Of a stretch of 64,000 bases of DNA, positions 60,216-64,000 are shown one piece after another; positions within the stretch are counted from its first letter, which is position 1, and each line of letters opens with the position of its first letter. The position numbers and the translations under genes are program-made. Where the stretch lies: the NCBI GenBank assembly GCA_026874595.1, contig CM049316.1, positions 65,147,176-65,211,175 of the forward strand, read 5' to 3'. The notes under the pieces are model-generated. The model ran no database searches. It was given only the letters and a program-made list of their open reading frames with translations, and was not told where the DNA came from. The DNA comes from Sipunculus nudus (lineage: Eukaryota > Annelida > Sipuncula > Golfingiida > Sipunculidae).

Positions 60216-60664
60216 GCTCACGCCAGAAGTAAACATAACAGAGCTACTGTTCATTTCTTGGCGCTAGACGTCAGGTTTGTACTTTTGGCCCAGACGTATA
60301 TACCCCATTTATATTTATATAGTAAATGATACATACATACGTCGTCAGGTCTGAGGAGATTGTTCTGTTTAAGGTAAAGGTAGATATATGTGTGTATATA
60401 TACCGCTTAAATACACCTTGCCTTAGCACAATACTTGTCAAACAAGCTATTAATATTAACAAAACATTTCAGACCAAGTCGCTTACGTCATCACCATGCG
60501 TGCTTGGACTGTATGGTTATAACGTTGTAAGCATGATTGATTAAATGATTGATAGGTCAATATGCCATTCATTTTGACAGTTGACATTGACTCTAACGAT
60601 TCGGATACACGTATATGTGAAACGATCACCGATATGCGCATGATATGATTGGCTTTCGTATTCA

Positions 60665-61070
60665 AGGGGTTAAAAATTCGCGATTTTTCACTTTCTCATT
60701 GTTTCGTGAGGGTTCCATATTTTCCATATATACAAAGACCTATACAGAGTATAACCGGTATCATATGAATTAACTATACCATTGAATATGTACCGAAAAA
60801 CTTGACAATATAGATGGGGGCCAAAGGGGACATCGACTCAATGGATATTGCTGCTCATTAAAGACAGGTAATTTCACAGATCAGATATAATTTATAAGTG
60901 CAATCGTTCAATGTACAAGATCTGTTAATATCAATCTTTAGATTTCTCTTTGCCTTCATTGATGGGACCTCTTATTCACGAATGTTTTATTTTTCGCGAT
61001 GATTCCCCTTTCGCGAATATTGGGAATTTAAAACTCTCGCGAACATAAAAGAAAACCACAGTATGTTTAT
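60665..61070 (+). repeat. TTCGCG-type MITE-like repeat, family K, copy 3
   Basis: Starts 'ggggttaaaaattcgcgatt' and ends 'tttcgcgaatattgggaatt', 'ctctcgcgaaca' and 'accacagta'. Length and end order match 4910-5325. Confidence 0.6.
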
Positions 61071-61530
61071 GTAGAGATATGTAAAATTTCATGCACAAAA
61101 AAATGACAGTTTAACCTGTAAAATAAATATCTTTTTAAACACTGAACGTATCTGATAACTTTTTGAATAATAAAAAGGGATAAATTATCTGCATTAATTG
61201 TCATCACATGTGATAGGTTTACCAGATCGAAAATACAACAAAATAATACCTTAATACGTAAACTGACTTATGATTGAACTAAGGAGTCAATTATTATTCA
61301 AGGATTAATAAAAATATTATGAATATTATATGAGAAGATTTAACAGTATGAACTATATAAGCTTGGTAAGATATTTAACTCTTCTTCTCAAACAAATTTG
61401 TTTAAATATCTGGATATCTTTAAAACATTCTACTAAAAACACACAAATAGATTTCACATTAAATATAAGGGAAATATATTAATTTTTTCCTTTCGTGATT
61501 GTTTAAAATAGATCATTTCTGGAAATTTTT

Positions 61531-61740
61531 TTAACATAATTCAGCAGATAAGACCACATTATCTTTATGATAAATGTTTAAACTAATACGAACCCCAGAT
61601 GTTGGAACGACACAGAGCAGGGCGAATTCGTCATCAAACTGGGTGAAGGCCGTGCTGTCGATGTTTTGACGTTTGTGCCTATGTTTTGAGGCTCGAGAAT
61701 CTCCCCTCGCCCTCGTAAACCAAGCAGACAAGAAACTTAT
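61531..61740 (-). CDS. possible terminal exon, unknown function
   Basis: The minus strand is open for about 69 codons from a stop at about 61741. The central part reads SKHRHKRQNIDSTAFTQF then DDEFALLCVVPTSG, a basic patch followed by an acidic-hydrophobic strand, unlike the Ile/Tyr/Phe-rich chance frames nearby. GC content rises locally and the 5' flank has a pyrimidine-rich run (tttcttgtctgcttg), but the following AG is preceded by G, a poor acceptor. There is no ATG start, so it would have to be an internal or last exon. A GTTCGT after PTSG is a weak donor. I know no family that fits, and no partner exon was found. Confidence 0.25.
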   Translation of the reverse strand: MSFLSAWFTRARGDSRASKHRHKRQNIDSTAFTQFDDEFALLCVVPTSGVRISLNIYHKDNVVLSAELC

Positions 61741-62356
61741 TTACTGCATGGATCCCCCACAGCAGACGACAATGCTCGCGCCCCCCTGGTGACGGCAGCC
61801 TCCAAGCCCGCGCATGCTAATCAGGCGATATCGGCAGGGTAGGCGCTCGGATGTAGCGATCCCTGTATAGTATATAAACTGTGATGAACTGTACTGTGGC
61901 TACGAAGTGTGTACACACAATATGCAAATAACTTTGAGCAAGAACGCCATGTGAATGGGTGCGTAGGAGATATATAGGTTGCCCTGACCAACGTCAATAC
62001 ATAAAGTAAACCTTTAATATCAGACTTAATACTACTATGCCCACTATATTACATGAGTATATTATGACTATGTCAGTAGTTAGTTTGCTCGATCATTTTG
62101 TTATTGAGGCATGAAAGTGCCTTATGGAGCAATGAATAAACTTTGATTTGTGAATTTGCGTCACGGGTAAATTTACGTCAGAGACCGTTATCCTTAATTG
62201 CCTTTAATAGTCAGGCGGATAAGCTGATACTTATTTCTTGTTGCGGAACAACCTGTTGCAAAGTTTTTTTTATTAAGTAAACATTTGGAAAAAATATTGA
62301 TTTTTTTTATTTGTTTTTCGCTGTGTTATTTTATTAATGGAGAAAGCATTATTTCT

Positions 62357-62478
<122 letters not shown>

Positions 62479-62844
62479 TAAACCTCAAATATTTCGACAG
62501 TGAGGTTATGCTTATTTATACCGGAGATAGTTTGATTTAATGTTAATATACGACTAGTAAACTAAAATAAAGTAGGCTGTCGTTCGTCCTTTGTTGGTTT
62601 TCTTCGTTTGTTTAATAACCAGTTACAAAGGATGTCTAATTGATTAGTGTCAGTCACTAGGAATCCATATTTTAATGGTTATTATACGCCTATTCACCTT
62701 TTCTTTTCCCCTGTTAATTTACCGCTAAGACAACCTTGCTTATCACGCTATCGATATTTGATATATAATTTGTGTAGACATCACAGATATATATAACCAG
62801 TTATGTAGGGGAGTTAGAATACATGGCCAATTCAAAGTCCAAGG

Positions 62845-63260
62845 CTTTTAGGTTCAAGTCCATGTACACCTTATTCGAGGTCGAGTCGTAGTGAGTGCCC
62901 AATGCAAATCTTATAAAAAAAAGAAATTTATATGGAAATTTGATATTTTCAAGAGTATTTTTTATGTTAATTTACACACGCTTTTTTCTTGTATATTTGA
63001 TTACATTAAGCTCACGATGCAGAGCTAAAGCTTCGTATAGTCTTGTTGTTGTTATATAATACTCTGGTAGTAGTTCGCTTAAGTGTTTAAATTATGTGAC
63101 AGAGTTTTTATTTCTTTTCTGGACTCGAGATGGACTCGGCCTGATTTCTTGAAAACTTACCCGTGATTCCGACCAGAGTCCGAGTCCGAGCAGCGGAAAT
63201 TAAGAGTCCGAATCCGAGCACCTGAAAAAGTGATGTAGATCTGGAGTCCTACATTACTGC
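62845..63260 (+). repeat. interspersed repeat family D, copy 3
   Basis: The left end has 'ggttcaagtccatgtacacc' and 'ggtcgagtcg'. The middle has 'ttacattaagctcacgatgc' and 'ggtagtagttcgct'. The right end has 'ggactcgagatggactcggc', 'ctgatttcttg' and 'gagtccgagtccgag'. Collinear with 23935-24430. Confidence 0.7.
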
Positions 63261-63409
63261 ATATAACGTGTCCAGATCTTCATATAGATTCTTATAGGTA
63301 ACTGTGCACTTGGAATCAAACAAAAAGAGATTCCACTTCAAAGTACAACGCTAAAAATGTTATGTTCATCCGCCAGTCTCACAAAGATTGCACGATGGTA
63401 GAGCGTATT

Positions 63410-63795
63410 TTTTTAAATATTTTTTTGTGTTGTTGGAGGTAACCGCCTCCATTTTTTATGCTTACTTAACAAAGTTTATGTAAATCTACAGAATTCAGTT
63501 CCGGTTTCGGACTACGCGAAAGGGCAGTATCACCCGCTTCCTACCATTTTATAGCTTGGTGTTAACCAGGCCCGTTGACAAATGCACCTGCGGGCCCTGG
63601 GTGCCTATAGCTCGTCCTCATTGTTCAATCATACCACCGAGGAACCCCCGAAAGGCGCACTCGTTTGCGAGTGAAACACGGATATTATGCTTGAGGACCG
63701 ACCGTGAGCAATCTCTCCGCCTCGGCTGAGATTCGCGACCTCCCGGCTTTGAGTCCTGTGCTCTCTCCCTGATCCTTAGAAGCCGGTGCCGTATT
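63410..63795 (-). mobile_element. tRNA-derived SINE, family A, copy 3
   Basis: Same body as 44080-44490: 'gaggaacccccgaaaggcgc', 'gggcccgcaggtgcattt' on the minus strand, and the tail 'gtaaatctacagaattc'. The tRNA-like head (about 63785-63720, minus strand) reads ggatcagggagagagcacag. About 35 bp of body present at 44360 ('cccattaagcctgcagagcg') is missing here. Confidence 0.75.
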
Positions 63796-64000
63796 TCACC
63801 CTTTACTAATAGAAATCAGGTAGCAACATGAGATTTGAACCTAGAACTACCTCATCAGCTCAGTTTTCTCTGGTCAAAGATATTACATTTTTATATTGAT
63901 TTCTAAAATTTACCAAGAACATAAAAGAAAAACACTCTGTAGGAACTGTTGAAAACGAGGCTGATTTTACCTGTATACAACATAATGTAAATATGGAGTG

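Overview
The window looks like nuclear DNA of an invertebrate animal. It is AT-rich, its two recognisable genes are split by GT-AG introns, it carries microsatellites of (TA)n, (CT)n and (TTA)n, and it is crowded with short non-autonomous repeats. No operons, ribosome binding sites, rRNA or CRISPR were seen. The repeat style (a tRNA-headed SINE, pogo-like and TTCGCG-rich MITEs) fits a marine lophotrochozoan such as a mollusc, but this is inference and the species cannot be read from the sequence.

Two genes can be supported. On the + strand near the left end, two exons (2300-2490 and 3134-3291) encode the C-terminal part of a type I membrane protein: a CUB-like beta-rich half-domain, a short stalk, one transmembrane helix and a short tail. 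Its earlier exons are missing or outside the window. On the - strand, seven exons from 17955 down to 11344 join in frame into an essentially complete two-domain sulfurtransferase of the rhodanese / 3-mercaptopyruvate sulfurtransferase (TST/MPST) family. A candidate tiny first exon (19094-19112) and TATA box (19175-19184) lie upstream. The active-site loop reads C-Y-I-G-H-S-A, unlike the canonical C-R-K-G-V-T of rhodanese or C-G-S-G-V-T of MPST, so its substrate preference is an open question.

Layout: 1-400, a weak small ORF and possible exon; 400-3300, CUB-like gene with a SINE in its intron or flank; 3300-11300, repeats and no gene recognised; 11344-19190, the sulfurtransferase gene; 19200-64000, a long gene-poor stretch made largely of repeat copies. 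Within that stretch are about eleven interspersed families in two to four copies each, two recent-looking tandem duplications (167 and 295 bp), two strong hairpins and many homopolymeric G/C tracts. Three low-confidence ORFs or exon-like segments are noted there. I found no transposase or reverse transcriptase ORF, so every mobile family seen here is non-autonomous.

The most notable points are the unusual catalytic loop of the sulfurtransferase, the start of both tandem duplications immediately after the two longest poly-G runs in the window, and a perfect 26-bp-stem hairpin 330 bp from a second near-perfect one.
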